In this document: in pieces, positions 16,136-25,547 of the stretch
Numbering within the stretch: the stretch's first letter is position 1
How the letters are laid out: each line of letters begins with the position of its first letter
Notes under the pieces: model-generated
What the model saw: the letters and a program-made list of their open reading frames with translations, nothing else
What the model was told of the DNA's origin: nothing
Databases searched by the model: none
Origin: Candidatus Electrothrix aestuarii
Lineage (GTDB): Bacteria > Desulfobacterota > Desulfobulbia > Desulfobulbales > Desulfobulbaceae
Length of the DNA: 64,000 nt
Assembly (NCBI GenBank): GCA_032595685.2
Contig: CP159373.1
Location: 1,943,001 to 2,007,000 of the forward strand
Direction of reading: 5' to 3'
Made by a program: the position numbers and the translations under genes

Positions 16136-17140
16136 TTAATTCGATGTGTTGGAGACCTTTTTGCGCAAAAGGTTCTTGACTGAATTCGAATCTTCAGGGT
16201 TTTCCTCCTGAGCTTTCTTGAGATCTTTAATAGCCTTACTCACGCATTTGTACTGTTCCCAGCCTGCGAGTTTAGCATTCAGATCAACATGCTCCCATTT
16301 CGCATGTCCGTTTTTCTTCAGCCACCCTTCGTTGCTGTAGATAATTCGAGCAACTTCCCCCACGTTCTTGCAGTTTTCATGATTCTCATCATATCCGTAA
16401 CTCATAAGTACGGCCTTGACAGCAAAGGTATTGATGGGCTCTTTTTGCCAGCTATATGTTCCCGCAGGAATAATGGAGGAGACGTAATGCTCGGCAATGC
16501 GTTGGTCTGTTATCGGGAGAAGGTGAAGATTTTCTGTGTAGATGCCTGAAAACAGGCTTACCGGATATCCTGAAATATAGAACATCGCATCAATGACCTC
16601 TGAGCGTAGCAGCATGAGGGCTTTTTTTGCATCAACATGTTTGAGTTCTCCCGGGGTAACTCCAGCGATCTCGAAAAGGAGAGACGCGGTCAGGGCGGTG
16701 CCACTTCCTTCTGAACCGATAGCAACGACTTTGCCCTGTAAATCAGCAAAGGATTTGATGGAGCGGGAGGCCAGGACATGAACTTCCTCATTATATAGCG
16801 GGAAGATCATCTTGATCTGTTTTGCTATGTCATTCAGTTGCTTATCACCTGAAGAGTGAATAGAGGCGAGAACATCTGATTGGACTATACCCAATTGTAC
16901 ATCCTTCCGTTCATAAACATCAGCGACATTATCTAAGGAGCCATTAGATGGGTGAACGTTCAGGTAGAAGCCCTCCTGTTTTACCAGCCGGGCAATATCA
17001 TATCCTATTTGTATATATGTGCCCTTGGTCCCTCCGGTAACGATGCCCATATCTGTTGCAGCAAGAGTCGGGGTAACCAGAGAAACAGCATAAAGGATGG
17101 TTGCTGCGAAGATCAGCGTATATGATTTTAATGACTTCAT
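16136..17140 (-). CDS. TAXI-family TRAP transporter solute-binding protein
   Basis: The 334-aa protein has a signal peptide (residues 1-27, ending TLAATD) followed by the TAXI signature region MGIVTGGTKGTYIQIGYDIA. Other family blocks are VHPSNGSLDNVADVYERKDVQLGIVQSDVL and GSEGSGTALTASLLFEIAGV. These proteins capture organic acids or amino acids in the periplasm for TRAP permeases. No TRAP membrane subunit (DctM/DctQ fusion) is next to it here, so it is either an orphan serving a distant permease or has another role. It is co-oriented with the SulP gene, 160 bases away. Confidence 0.88.
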   Translation of the reverse strand: MKSLKSYTLIFAATILYAVSLVTPTLAATDMGIVTGGTKGTYIQIGYDIARLVKQEGFYLNVHPSNGSLDNVADVYERKDVQLGIVQSDVLASIHSSGDKQLNDIAKQIKMIFPLYNEEVHVLASRSIKSFADLQGKVVAIGSEGSGTALTASLLFEIAGVTPGELKHVDAKKALMLLRSEVIDAMFYISGYPVSLFSGIYTENLHLLPITDQRIAEHYVSSIIPAGTYSWQKEPINTFAVKAVLMSYGYDENHENCKNVGEVARIIYSNEGWLKKNGHAKWEHVDLNAKLAGWEQYKCVSKAIKDLKKAQEENPEDSNSVKNLLRKKVSNTSN

Positions 17141-17428
17141 AATTGTTATACCATTAAAAAAGTTTCGTCAGCTCTGAATACTGACATGCAATCCAGGAGT
17201 TCCTGTCGGAGGAGTAAAAGATGGCAAGATGGCAAAGAGCTCTGATGCCTTTGAAGGCTCAGTTTAATCAGCTGTCTTTATAAGTCAATAAAATAACGTA
17301 CCATGTCAAAAAAAGAACAAAAGGTGCTCGCTATATGCCAGAGAATAAATATTACCTTGATGTGGTACATATTTTTTATACACGATGAGGGAGGGTATGT
17401 ATATTTTTTTTCGATCTATTTGCCCTAT

Positions 17429-19414
17429 TCAGGATGATTTTTCTTTTTCTTTCAGTTCTTTCAGTACGATGTCTGCGTTTTTTTTCATTTGTAGCTGTTG
17501 TGCCTCTGTTAGGCCGTCCTTGTCAAATCGTTCTCTATAATAGAGGGTTAGGAAGGAGAGAATATTTTCTGAAAGCATGTGCGGAGGAGTTATTCTTTTG
17601 ATGCGGCGAACCCAGCTGAGAGGCGGTTCCCAGAAGTTTCGCTCAAAACCCAGTGCGTTAAGATGCTGCTCAATTTTGTAATATGTGGAGTCTTTCCTGA
17701 TGTCCTGCTCGGATTTTTTGCGGGAGTCTGTTTGTATTCTGCGAATTTTTCTCCCTGCTCGCAATCTCTTGGCAAGAATGATAACGAGGGGAATAAGAAG
17801 GACCCACCACCATTTTTCTAGTATCCCCTCCTCTGAACCCCACCACCATCGAGAAAATGTAAAGAGCAGAGAGGACCAGAGGTCCTGGAAAAAGTGGAAA
17901 GGCGAGGCGGCTGCATTTTCTTCTTCAATCCAGGATGAAGAGGTGGTGTCCAGATTATTCCAGGTACCGTTTTGATACACCAAGGTCCAGGCATGAGCAT
18001 GTCGCGAGCGAACAATAATTTGTTTTCCCCAAGCACTTCGTTCATGGGCGGACCAACCTGTGGCATAGCGGGCCGGAATGCCGCAAGCTCGGAGCAGCAG
18101 AACAGTGGCTGTGGCAAAATATTCGCAATGACCGGCCCGTGAGCTGAGGAGAAAGGTTGCCAAGGGGGTCTTTCCTTGCGCAGCAGCACGCAGCTTTAGG
18201 GAGTAGTTGAACTGCGTTTGAAAAAAATCCTCAAGCACCTGGATTACTTGCTCTGGAGTTTTTGCTGTGAGGTGTAGCTCCTTGATAATTTTTTGGATGG
18301 CCGGTAATTCTTCTTCGGGGATATAGAGGTCATTATCTGTTGGTGCCAAGTCGTCGCTTATACCTTCCTGATAATGCACCTGATACCCCAGCAGGCGTGG
18401 CCCTTCTTCAGCCTTGACCGCGCCCAAAGGCGTCTTTTTTAAGCGCGACACCGGAAGATTACCCAATTGATAGGATCCCAGGGGAAGTTTCAGGATGATC
18501 TTATCCTCTTCCAGAGGCGTCCAGACCGTGAAGAATTTTTTTGCTTTGACTCCATGATCAGGTTGGAGCTTCCAGGTACTTTGATCCTTTTCCGGTTTGA
18601 GGTCAGAGAAATGGGCTGGAGCAGCGTGCCAGATCGCCTCTTTATACAGGTTGTAGCTTGCTTCTCTGAGCAGGATTGGTTGAAAGGGCTTAGTCTCTGG
18701 GGTGACCCGGAAGACAATCCGATCAGAAAGCTTGAGCTCACCGATATCCCCCATAGAGGTGCTCCTTTTAAAGGGATCATTATTACCAGTGACCCACCAG
18801 TTACTAAACATCATCATCGCCTTTCTTTGGAGATGATAGAGACCGATATGTCCGGCATATCCTGCACTGCCTATGAGTGCGAGAAGAAGAAACCACAGGA
18901 GAGGAGAGTAGCGTTTTGAGCGCTGGGGCCACAGTGCCCATGCCGTAAATAGGAGTAAGCCGATAAAAAAGCTTCCATCTCTGGCATTGCCTGTTCCGGC
19001 TGCGAGGAGACAGATTGCCGCATAGGGAGAAGAAACATCTATGGTCCTGGGCTGATTATCTGCTGCAACCGCTTTGTTACGGGCAAGAAGCATCAGAGCC
19101 CGGATGTCAATTCTTCCTGCTACACTGTATTTCTGGGCCGCAAAGAGAGGAAAGCAGACCACAGGTAACCAGCGGAGGATTTTGAGAGAGGCCCTGAGGG
19201 AGTCAGTTGTGAGGAAAAAAATAGCCAGTCCTGCCAGGAGTATTGTGCAGATGTCCGTCAGCCGGTTGAAATCGGATTGGGAAAGATCCCACTTGGTTGT
19301 GACGTATCGTGAACCCTCGATAAGCCCTGCCAAAGGAAGGGCAAAGGGGAGGAGGCCTGTTTGCCAGCCCCAGAAGAGGAGGATTGCGCCGGAGAAGAAA
19401 GGAGGGAGAGGCAT
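17429..19414 (-). CDS. tgpA: TgpA-like transglutaminase membrane protein (DUF3488-transglutaminase-DUF4129)
   Basis: The 661-aa protein has several N-terminal membrane helices (residues 1-190), a large periplasmic domain, a further helix near 550 and a cytoplasmic tail. The transglutaminase core has its catalytic Cys in SSRAGHCEYFATATVLLLRA, the His in RSRHAHAWTLVY and the Asp in NLDTTSSSW. The C-terminal YYKIEQHLNALGFER..WEPPLSWVRRI segment fits the DUF4129-type end. TgpA-like proteins belong to MoxR-DUF58-transglutaminase operons thought to work on envelope proteins. Here moxR and the DUF58 gene lie upstream on the same strand, separated by two unrelated genes. Confidence 0.85.
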   Translation of the reverse strand: MPLPPFFSGAILLFWGWQTGLLPFALPLAGLIEGSRYVTTKWDLSQSDFNRLTDICTILLAGLAIFFLTTDSLRASLKILRWLPVVCFPLFAAQKYSVAGRIDIRALMLLARNKAVAADNQPRTIDVSSPYAAICLLAAGTGNARDGSFFIGLLLFTAWALWPQRSKRYSPLLWFLLLALIGSAGYAGHIGLYHLQRKAMMMFSNWWVTGNNDPFKRSTSMGDIGELKLSDRIVFRVTPETKPFQPILLREASYNLYKEAIWHAAPAHFSDLKPEKDQSTWKLQPDHGVKAKKFFTVWTPLEEDKIILKLPLGSYQLGNLPVSRLKKTPLGAVKAEEGPRLLGYQVHYQEGISDDLAPTDNDLYIPEEELPAIQKIIKELHLTAKTPEQVIQVLEDFFQTQFNYSLKLRAAAQGKTPLATFLLSSRAGHCEYFATATVLLLRACGIPARYATGWSAHERSAWGKQIIVRSRHAHAWTLVYQNGTWNNLDTTSSSWIEEENAAASPFHFFQDLWSSLLFTFSRWWWGSEEGILEKWWWVLLIPLVIILAKRLRAGRKIRRIQTDSRKKSEQDIRKDSTYYKIEQHLNALGFERNFWEPPLSWVRRIKRITPPHMLSENILSFLTLYYRERFDKDGLTEAQQLQMKKNADIVLKELKEKEKSS

Positions 19415-19418
19415 TGTA

Positions 19419-19982
19419 TTACATCAGCTCGGAAAAAAAGAAGAGGCAGATGACAGAGATCCCCCAAAAAAATGACATCGTAAAGGCAATTTTGAGCCGA
19501 TGAAATTTTATGTCTCTGATGTAGACCAGTTGCAGGTGTTCAAAAGCAAGCTCATTGACGATCTCCTCCAGTCCGGAAGGATAGTCTTTTGAAAAATCAA
19601 TGACATTTTTATTGGCTTTGATTGCTTCTCTGTTCAGAAAAATATCCAGTGCGCCGAAGTTATAACATCCGTTACCGTAGAATGATCCTTTGAATTTTTT
19701 TGAGTCAAGAATATGTTTTGCTGGGTTATCAATGGCTGATATTGTGCGGATGAGAATGAACACATTGACAAACCATAAAAAAATAAGCAGCAATGAAACA
19801 GAGATACCAAAGGAGTGGGAGATGACGTTTGATATTTTAATTAAATAGTTAAATATTTGCCCTTTAATAACCAGTGGTAAGAGTAAGCCCGCCAAGAGCG
19901 TTCCGACTTTAACATCAATAGCTCGGATCGTTGCCTGGGTATCGTTTATTGCTGCCAGTATAAAAAAGATCTTATCATTCAT
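19419..19982 (-). CDS. Small membrane protein resembling Pycsar effector (PycTM/DUF5706-like)
   Basis: The 187-aa protein has a short N-terminal helix, two adjacent membrane helices (about residues 28-45 and 53-78), a soluble part and a C-terminal membrane helix (about 165-185). The first part, NDTQATIRAIDVKVGTLLAG, resembles the I(K/R)..D.K...LL start of PycTM-type effectors, which disrupt the membrane on sensing a cyclic nucleotide. The similarity is short and I cannot run a profile search. No uridylate or cytidylate cyclase gene lies nearby. It sits four bases upstream of tgpA, inside the moxR operon region, so a structural role in that operon is the alternative. Confidence 0.4.
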   Translation of the reverse strand: MNDKIFFILAAINDTQATIRAIDVKVGTLLAGLLLPLVIKGQIFNYLIKISNVISHSFGISVSLLLIFLWFVNVFILIRTISAIDNPAKHILDSKKFKGSFYGNGCYNFGALDIFLNREAIKANKNVIDFSKDYPSGLEEIVNELAFEHLQLVYIRDIKFHRLKIAFTMSFFWGISVICLFFFSELM

Positions 19983-20072
19983 TTTTTTGCTTGGCTCTGG
20001 AGCTGGGAATGAAGCGTGTATATATTATCAATTATAATGCAATTATAATGACGCCTCATTCCCACTCATCGT

Positions 20073-20471
20073 TTACTCACAAATATTATCTGCCTGATGG
20101 CAGACAAGCACCTCAGTAACGTCAGAGTTTTCCATGAGCTCCTTGGCAAGTTCACTGTCAAAGCCACAATCGTAGCGATCTTTTACTTGAAGGAGAGGGC
20201 GCCTGATGAGGTAATTATCGTTTATCATCTCAGTAAAAATATTTTCTTTAGTCAGTTTCGCAGGATCAACCTCACCGCTCTTTATCCTGGGCGCATAAGG
20301 ATTATGCCAGCGGTCAAAAGATAGTTTTTGAAAAAAAGGCGCTAGTTTTTCTGTTGTCCAGTCTTCTTCGAAAATATTTTTAACAGTAACATCGTGCCCT
20401 TTGCTTTTGAGCATCTCTATTTGCTTCTTGTTGTTCTTACACTCAGGTTTTACATAGATTTCAACGTTCAT
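20073..20471 (-). CDS. ArsC/Spx-family protein, nitrogenase-associated type
   Basis: The 132-aa protein has the ArsC-like thioredoxin fold opening VEIYVKPECKNNKKQIEML, where C11 occupies the ArsC catalytic position, followed by KSKGHDVTVKNIFEEDWT and the IRRPLLQVKDRYDCGFDS strand near residue 90-105. The long insertion (FFQKLSFDRWHNPYAPRIKSG) and the Cys in RYDCGFD are features of the 'nitrogenase-associated' ArsC relatives rather than true arsenate reductases. No ars or nif gene is nearby, so the role is open: reductase, or a small redox or binding protein. A good ribosome-binding site (GGAGAGG) precedes the ATG. Confidence 0.65.
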   Translation of the reverse strand: MNVEIYVKPECKNNKKQIEMLKSKGHDVTVKNIFEEDWTTEKLAPFFQKLSFDRWHNPYAPRIKSGEVDPAKLTKENIFTEMINDNYLIRRPLLQVKDRYDCGFDSELAKELMENSDVTEVLVCHQADNICE

Positions 20472-20564
20472 GAAACCTCTCCTTGTTTGATTTTGATGGT
20501 ATTATTTTTTTACCTTACCTTGTCTTGTAAGTTTTTTTGACGAGGGTATTACGCTACGAAGAGC

Positions 20565-21914
20565 TTATAATTTCGCTACACCTTCTTCCATTTTACCAGC
20601 AGCTAATACGTGGAAATTTTCTGCATCACTCTGCATGGGGCCCGCATCGTTTACGCCCTCTGCCTCCTCCGTCACCACAATAACCTTCAACGGCACTCCG
20701 ATGCCCCGCAGCATTTTTATCATTTTTTGTCGTGCCTCATCCCAGGCAAGTAAAATGCAGAGGCACCCACTTATCCGCGAGGCATGACTGGTCAGCAAGG
20801 AAGAAAGCTCGGAAAACGGTCGGTCATGACAGGGCTGTACACAGGCCAGAACTTCCATCATACTCTCTGTATGTGAAACGCCGCGACCCGAAGAAAAACA
20901 ATAGGCCTTATTGCCAACAAACATCAGGTCGAGCAGAGACTCCTGAGTCTCTACCGTACTGACAAAGGAGGCTGCCAGGGAAACGGCCTCTTCAAAGGCC
21001 CTGCTGTAGGGCTGCTCCTGAAAGGTGTCCAGTACCAGACCATGCCGGACAAAAAACTCATCCTGATAATTTTTCACGATCAGCTTACCTGTCTTGGCCC
21101 AACTCTTCCAGTGAATTCTACGCAGGGGATCGCCGGAGCGGTATTCTCTCAGAGAAACAAATTCATCGGAATTGCCCACAGACGAGGCCAAGGCAACTCC
21201 GCCGGGTTGATGTCGACGTGAACCAGGTAGATCTAATTGCGGTAGGCGGTAGCGTTTAGGGAGTATTAAGATCCGTTCATAGCAAGGGAAAAAATGGCAG
21301 GCTTTGAAGAGGCCAAAGGGGTCAGGGCGCGAGACGGTAACGCCGGTGAGCTCCAGGTAGCCACGATGCAAGGGAAGGATTTCGAACCGAATCTGTTCGT
21401 TAGCGTGTGGAGGCAGTGTCGGGAGCACCTGCTCCTTTCCCTTTGCCTGGCGGTTTTGAGCAACCAGCCACATCCAGCGGTAGACCATTGTTCGCTTATC
21501 CCAGGCATTCCGGGTGTCTTCTTCCGGCTCCCTGGCCCGAAGAAATTCATCATAGGTGGGGCGGGGATCGCCGAATTGTTCTTTGATCAGCAGGCCTGAT
21601 TGCTGTTTGAGGGTGTGATTATGGATCCAGACTGAATAGGTCAGGGGGACTCCAGCCTGGGCAAATTTCGGGAGCCTTCTTTTTATCGTAAGGCGCACCC
21701 GGAAAAAAAAGCTAAAGAGAAAGGAAAGCAGGAGGAGAGGGGCGGCAAGGGCAAAGACCTGGTAGACCGTGCTGCGCCAGGGATTCATGCCGATACCGGC
21801 CGAGATAGCAAGAAGGGCCAGAATCAGCAGGCCTGCCGGAGTGAAACGCCGCTCCCGCCAGCTGCTTATCCCATCAAAGATCTTGTAGGATTGATAGAAA
21901 AAATATCGTATCAT
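20565..21914 (-). CDS. DUF58 domain protein of MoxR operon
   Basis: The 449-aa protein has two N-terminal membrane helices (about residues 27-65) and the DUF58 signature SLREYRSGDPLRRIHWKSW around residues 252-270, followed by a von Willebrand A-like region (HGLVLDTF, DLMFVGNKAYCFSSGRGV). DUF58 proteins are the constant partners of MoxR AAA+ ATPases and TgpA transglutaminases, and are thought to be the client-binding component. Its start overlaps the moxR stop by one base, which confirms translational coupling. Two unrelated genes separate it from tgpA downstream. Confidence 0.88.
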   Translation of the reverse strand: MIRYFFYQSYKIFDGISSWRERRFTPAGLLILALLAISAGIGMNPWRSTVYQVFALAAPLLLLSFLFSFFFRVRLTIKRRLPKFAQAGVPLTYSVWIHNHTLKQQSGLLIKEQFGDPRPTYDEFLRAREPEEDTRNAWDKRTMVYRWMWLVAQNRQAKGKEQVLPTLPPHANEQIRFEILPLHRGYLELTGVTVSRPDPFGLFKACHFFPCYERILILPKRYRLPQLDLPGSRRHQPGGVALASSVGNSDEFVSLREYRSGDPLRRIHWKSWAKTGKLIVKNYQDEFFVRHGLVLDTFQEQPYSRAFEEAVSLAASFVSTVETQESLLDLMFVGNKAYCFSSGRGVSHTESMMEVLACVQPCHDRPFSELSSLLTSHASRISGCLCILLAWDEARQKMIKMLRGIGVPLKVIVVTEEAEGVNDAGPMQSDAENFHVLAAGKMEEGVAKL

Positions 21915-22864
21915 TATGCCGGAACTGGGAGGGTTTCCAGGAGTTCTTCGACAATGCCCTGGGCGGTCTGACCGGAAAAGCGAGCCTGGGGATCAAGCAC
22001 GAGCCGGTGGGCAATCACCGGGACAGCTATTTCCTGGATATGATCCGGGGTGACGAAATCCTGTCCGTCAAACAGGGCCAAGGCCCGGGCCGTTTGCATC
22101 AGGGAGAGTGAGGCCCTGGGGCCTGCCCCCAGGACCAGGCCGGGAAAAGAGCGGCTGGTGTGGACAAGTTGGACAATGTATGTTTTCAGTTCTTCGCTGA
22201 TATGCACCTCCTGTACCTGTTTTTTTACCAGTAGAATATCATCTACAGTAGCGCATGGAGTAATATCTTCAATGGGATGATGGCCTGATTGGTTGGACAG
22301 CACTGCCACTTCATCTTCTACACTAATATAGCCAAGGCTGAATTGCAGGGAAAAGCGATCCATCTGTGCTTCTGGTAAAGGATAGGTTCCCCGCGATTCT
22401 ACAGGGTTCTGGGTGGCAATAACAAAGAAAAGGTCCTCAAGTTGGCAATTTCCACCGTCAATGCTCACCTGATTTTCTGCCATTGCTTCCAGGAGGGCGG
22501 ATTGGGTGCGGGGCGAGGCCCTGTTGATTTCGTCTGCCAGCAGGATATTTGTGAATACCGGTCCCTTGTGGAGGCGAAATTCTTTGTCCTTGGGGTCAAA
22601 GATGGAGACGCCGAGAATATCTGAAGGCAGGAGGTCCGGGGTGAACTGGATACGGGTAAAGCGGGTTTCGATAGAGAGCGCCAAGGTCTTGGCAAGAGTA
22701 GTTTTGCCTGTCCCCGGGTAATCTTCCAACAGGATATGGCCTCCTCCGGCAAAGCCTGCCAGCAATAAGCGGATAGAGTCTTTCTGGCCCTTCATAACCT
22801 TTGCGATATTCGCAGCTACGTTCTGCAGGACTGCTGTTGCCTGTGTCGCTGTGTCGTTTGTCAT
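21914..22864 (-). CDS. moxR: MoxR-family AAA+ ATPase
   Basis: The 316-aa protein is a complete AAA+ ATPase of the MoxR group. Walker A is EDYPGTGKTTLAK (residues 52-64), Walker B LLADEINRASPRTQSALLEAM, sensor 1 FVIATQNPVESRGTYPLPEAQ with its arginine finger region, and the lid contains GLVLGAGPRASLSLMQTARA. MoxR ATPases act as chaperones that load metal or remodel client proteins. With the DUF58 gene directly downstream and tgpA further on, it heads the operon. The promoter should lie in the 467-base divergent spacer shared with the amino-acid transporter. Confidence 0.92.
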   Translation of the reverse strand: MTNDTATQATAVLQNVAANIAKVMKGQKDSIRLLLAGFAGGGHILLEDYPGTGKTTLAKTLALSIETRFTRIQFTPDLLPSDILGVSIFDPKDKEFRLHKGPVFTNILLADEINRASPRTQSALLEAMAENQVSIDGGNCQLEDLFFVIATQNPVESRGTYPLPEAQMDRFSLQFSLGYISVEDEVAVLSNQSGHHPIEDITPCATVDDILLVKKQVQEVHISEELKTYIVQLVHTSRSFPGLVLGAGPRASLSLMQTARALALFDGQDFVTPDHIQEIAVPVIAHRLVLDPQARFSGQTAQGIVEELLETLPVPA

Positions 22865-23331
22865 ATGGCGCTCTCTTGAGATAGGTAGTATAGGGAAAAT
22901 ATTTCTAGATAGAATATACGAAAAAATGCTTTAATACTTAGGACGCAAGAAAGAAAAAGAAATTGTTTGGTTCAAAATGTTGAATAATTCTTTCCACAGA
23001 AAGCGTGTCGTGGTACTGTTTAGAAGTATATATCATACACTCATCTGGTGTGATTGTCATTTTTTGGAATTTGATAAATAATGTATTATCTCGAACAGCG
23101 TACAATACTGTCCTTTCTGTATCTTCTGGGCAGAATGCTGCTGTTTTTTGTTTCCTGGAGAAATAAAGGGGAATGGGAGTTTTGGCGATGCCACGGAGTG
23201 TCTCTCCCTTGGATAAACAAAAAAATAACAAAAGAAGACTGGACAAAAAATATTGGCATGATAAAAATATGTATCCTTAGCATGCGTTAACCTTGTCGCT
23301 TAGGTGTTTACGAGAGTTTACAGGAGAAAGG
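22865..23331. other. Divergent intergenic region between moxR and aapJ
   Basis: No convincing gene is visible in this AT-rich 467-base spacer. A minus-strand frame of 102 codons (22938-23246) has no ribosome-binding site and no recognisable motif. The region must contain the promoters of both divergent units, but I do not see a clear -35/-10 pair or a palindrome strong enough to report. Confidence 0.5.
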
Positions 23332-24351
23332 ATGAAAAAATATATACTCAGCAGCTTGGTAACGTTTTTGTTCCTGCTGTCTGTTGCCCCAATAATGGCA
23401 GGTACCTTGGATGAGGTAAAAAAACGTGGAACCTTGGTGTGCGGGGTGTCTACTGGCTTACCGGGGTTTTCTGCAACCGATGAAAAGGGGCATTGGAAGG
23501 GGCTGGATGTCGATGGCTGTCGTGCCATTGCTGCGGCTGTTTTCGGTGATGCCAAGAAAGTGAAATATGTTCCCCTGAATGCCAAAGAACGTTTTACCGC
23601 CCTCCAGTCCGGCGAGATTGACGTGTTAGTGCGCGGGACAACCTGGACAAAACATCGTGACACAGCTCTAGGCCTCAATTTTGCCGGAGTCAATTACTAC
23701 GATGGACAGGGATTCATGGTGTCCAAGAAGCTTGGAGTGAAATCTGCCAAGGATCTTGATGGGGCAATCTTCTGTATTCATGCCGGAACAACCACAGAGT
23801 TGAATCTGGCTGATTATTTTTCAAAAAATAACATGAGATACGAAGCCATTGTCTTTGACACCCACGATCAGGCCGCCAGAGGATTCGAGGCTGGACGTTG
23901 CGATTGCCTGACGTCGGACCAATCGCAATTATATGCCCTTCGTACGCATCTCAGTAAACCCTACAATGCTGTCGTTCTGAAGGAGGTTATCTCTAAGGAG
24001 CCTTTGGGGCCGGTTGTTCGCCAAGGCGATGATCCTTGGTTTAATGTGGTTCGTTGGGCCTTCTTTGCTATGATAAATGCAGAGGAGCTCCGAGTGACTT
24101 CTGCTAATGTCGACGCAATGCGAAGAGATTCGAAAAACCCAGATGTTCAGCGTCTGCTGGGGCTGGATGGTGATAAAGGCAAAAGCTTGGGGCTATCGGA
24201 AGATTGGAGTTACCAGATCATTAAACAGGTCGGTAATTATGCCGAGAGTTTTGAGCGCAATGTAGGGAAAGGATCTACCTTGAAAATTAAGCGCGGTCTT
24301 AACGCTCTCTGGAAGGATGGAGGCATATTGTATGCTCCGCCCATGCGATAA
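23332..24351 (+). CDS. aapJ: General L-amino acid ABC transporter, substrate-binding protein
   Basis: The 339-aa product starts at the ATG at 23332, which follows AGGAGAAAGG; an upstream in-frame extension lacks this. It has a signal peptide (MKKYILSSLVTFLFLLSVAP) and the AapJ/BztA block VKKRGTLVCGVSTGLPGFS, with later segments DVDGCRAIAAAVFGD, GTTTELNLADYF and KEPLGPVVRQGDDPW. AapJ proteins bind a broad range of L-amino acids in the periplasm. It is the first gene of a complete four-gene operon, followed after five bases by aapQ. Confidence 0.92.
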   Translation: MKKYILSSLVTFLFLLSVAPIMAGTLDEVKKRGTLVCGVSTGLPGFSATDEKGHWKGLDVDGCRAIAAAVFGDAKKVKYVPLNAKERFTALQSGEIDVLVRGTTWTKHRDTALGLNFAGVNYYDGQGFMVSKKLGVKSAKDLDGAIFCIHAGTTTELNLADYFSKNNMRYEAIVFDTHDQAARGFEAGRCDCLTSDQSQLYALRTHLSKPYNAVVLKEVISKEPLGPVVRQGDDPWFNVVRWAFFAMINAEELRVTSANVDAMRRDSKNPDVQRLLGLDGDKGKSLGLSEDWSYQIIKQVGNYAESFERNVGKGSTLKIKRGLNALWKDGGILYAPPMR

Positions 24352-24356
24352 CGGAG

Positions 24357-25535
24357 ATGGACAGTAAACCCGAAGAACCTATAGTCCGATGGTTGAACCG
24401 GGGACGGAATAGGGCCTTACTCTTTCAGATTCTTCTGATGCTGAGTACAGTGCTCTTTTTTGTCGTCATTGGCATCAATGCGCTCAGCAACCTGGAGGAG
24501 CAGGGAATAACCAGCGGCTTTGCCTTTCTGAGCCATAAGGCTGGTTTTAGCATCATCCAGACGCTTATTGAGTATAGCGAATCCAGCACCTATGCCGAAA
24601 CTTTTCTGGTCGGCCTCCTCAACACCCTCCTTATTTCAGTTTTAGGTATTATCGGTGCTACAATTCTTGGCTTTATTATTGGTGTAGCGAGACTTTCTTC
24701 TAACTGGCTGATTGCTCAACTCGCTGGTATCTATATAGAGATATTCCGAAATCTTCCTCTTCTTCTTCAGGTCTTTTTCTGGTATTTTACAGTCCTTCGT
24801 TCTCTTCCTTTGCCTCGTGGCAGCCTGCATATCGGAGATTGGCTCTTTCTCAATATCAGAGGGATCTATGTTCCGCGCCCGCTTCCTCACGCTGGGATGA
24901 ATTGGTTGCTTATCGTTTTCCTTATGAGTATAGTGGCGATTACTCTCTTTAAAATCTGGGCATGGAAATATAAGGAAAGAACAGGGGAAGAGTTGCCATT
25001 CATACGTATTTCTTTGGCTATCTTGTTCGTTCCAACCGTCATTACCTGGTGTGCTACTGGCGGCCCCTTGCATTGGGAACTTCCATCCTTGCAAGGCTTA
25101 AATTTTAATGGAGGGATAACTGTTATTCCCGAGCTTGCTGCTCTTCTTCTTGCTTTGGTTGTGTATACTGCCAGCTTTATTGCTGAAATTGTCCGGTCAG
25201 GCATTTTGTCTGTTAATCCTGCCCAAACGGAAGCGGCGCGTGCCTTGGGATTACCCCAAAGAAAAATCTTACGTCTGGTGGTTATTCCTCAGGCTATGCG
25301 GATGATTATTCCGCAGATGACCAGCCAGTACTTGAATCTGGTTAAAAACTCCTCTTTGGCTACGGCGATAGGGTATCCTGATCTCGTATCGGTTTTCGCC
25401 GGAACAAGCCTGAATCAAACAGGTCAGGCCATTGAGATTATAGCCATGACTATGGCTGTTTATTTGATCCTGAGTTTACTTATCTCCTGGTTGATGAATA
25501 GGTATAATGAGCGAGCCTTATTATTGGAGAGGTAA
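24357..25535 (+). CDS. aapQ: General L-amino acid ABC transporter permease AapQ
   Basis: The 392-aa protein has about eight hydrophobic segments and the HisM-type permease core, including the start block TFLVGLLNTLLISVLGIIGA, the segment YIEIFRNLPLLLQVFFWY and the ATPase-contact EAA loop SVNPAQTEAARALGLPQRK. The length is typical of AapQ/BztB, longer than ordinary polar amino-acid permeases because of the insertion with extra helices. It starts five bases after aapJ and is followed twelve bases later by aapM. Together the two permeases form the membrane channel of the importer. Confidence 0.92.
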   Translation: MDSKPEEPIVRWLNRGRNRALLFQILLMLSTVLFFVVIGINALSNLEEQGITSGFAFLSHKAGFSIIQTLIEYSESSTYAETFLVGLLNTLLISVLGIIGATILGFIIGVARLSSNWLIAQLAGIYIEIFRNLPLLLQVFFWYFTVLRSLPLPRGSLHIGDWLFLNIRGIYVPRPLPHAGMNWLLIVFLMSIVAITLFKIWAWKYKERTGEELPFIRISLAILFVPTVITWCATGGPLHWELPSLQGLNFNGGITVIPELAALLLALVVYTASFIAEIVRSGILSVNPAQTEAARALGLPQRKILRLVVIPQAMRMIIPQMTSQYLNLVKNSSLATAIGYPDLVSVFAGTSLNQTGQAIEIIAMTMAVYLILSLLISWLMNRYNERALLLER

Positions 25536-25547
25536 TAGAGAGCTATT

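Noticed and set aside
22938-23246. Minus-strand 102-codon frame between moxR and aapJ
   Set aside because: No ribosome-binding site, no recognisable motif, and it covers the region needed for two divergent promoters.
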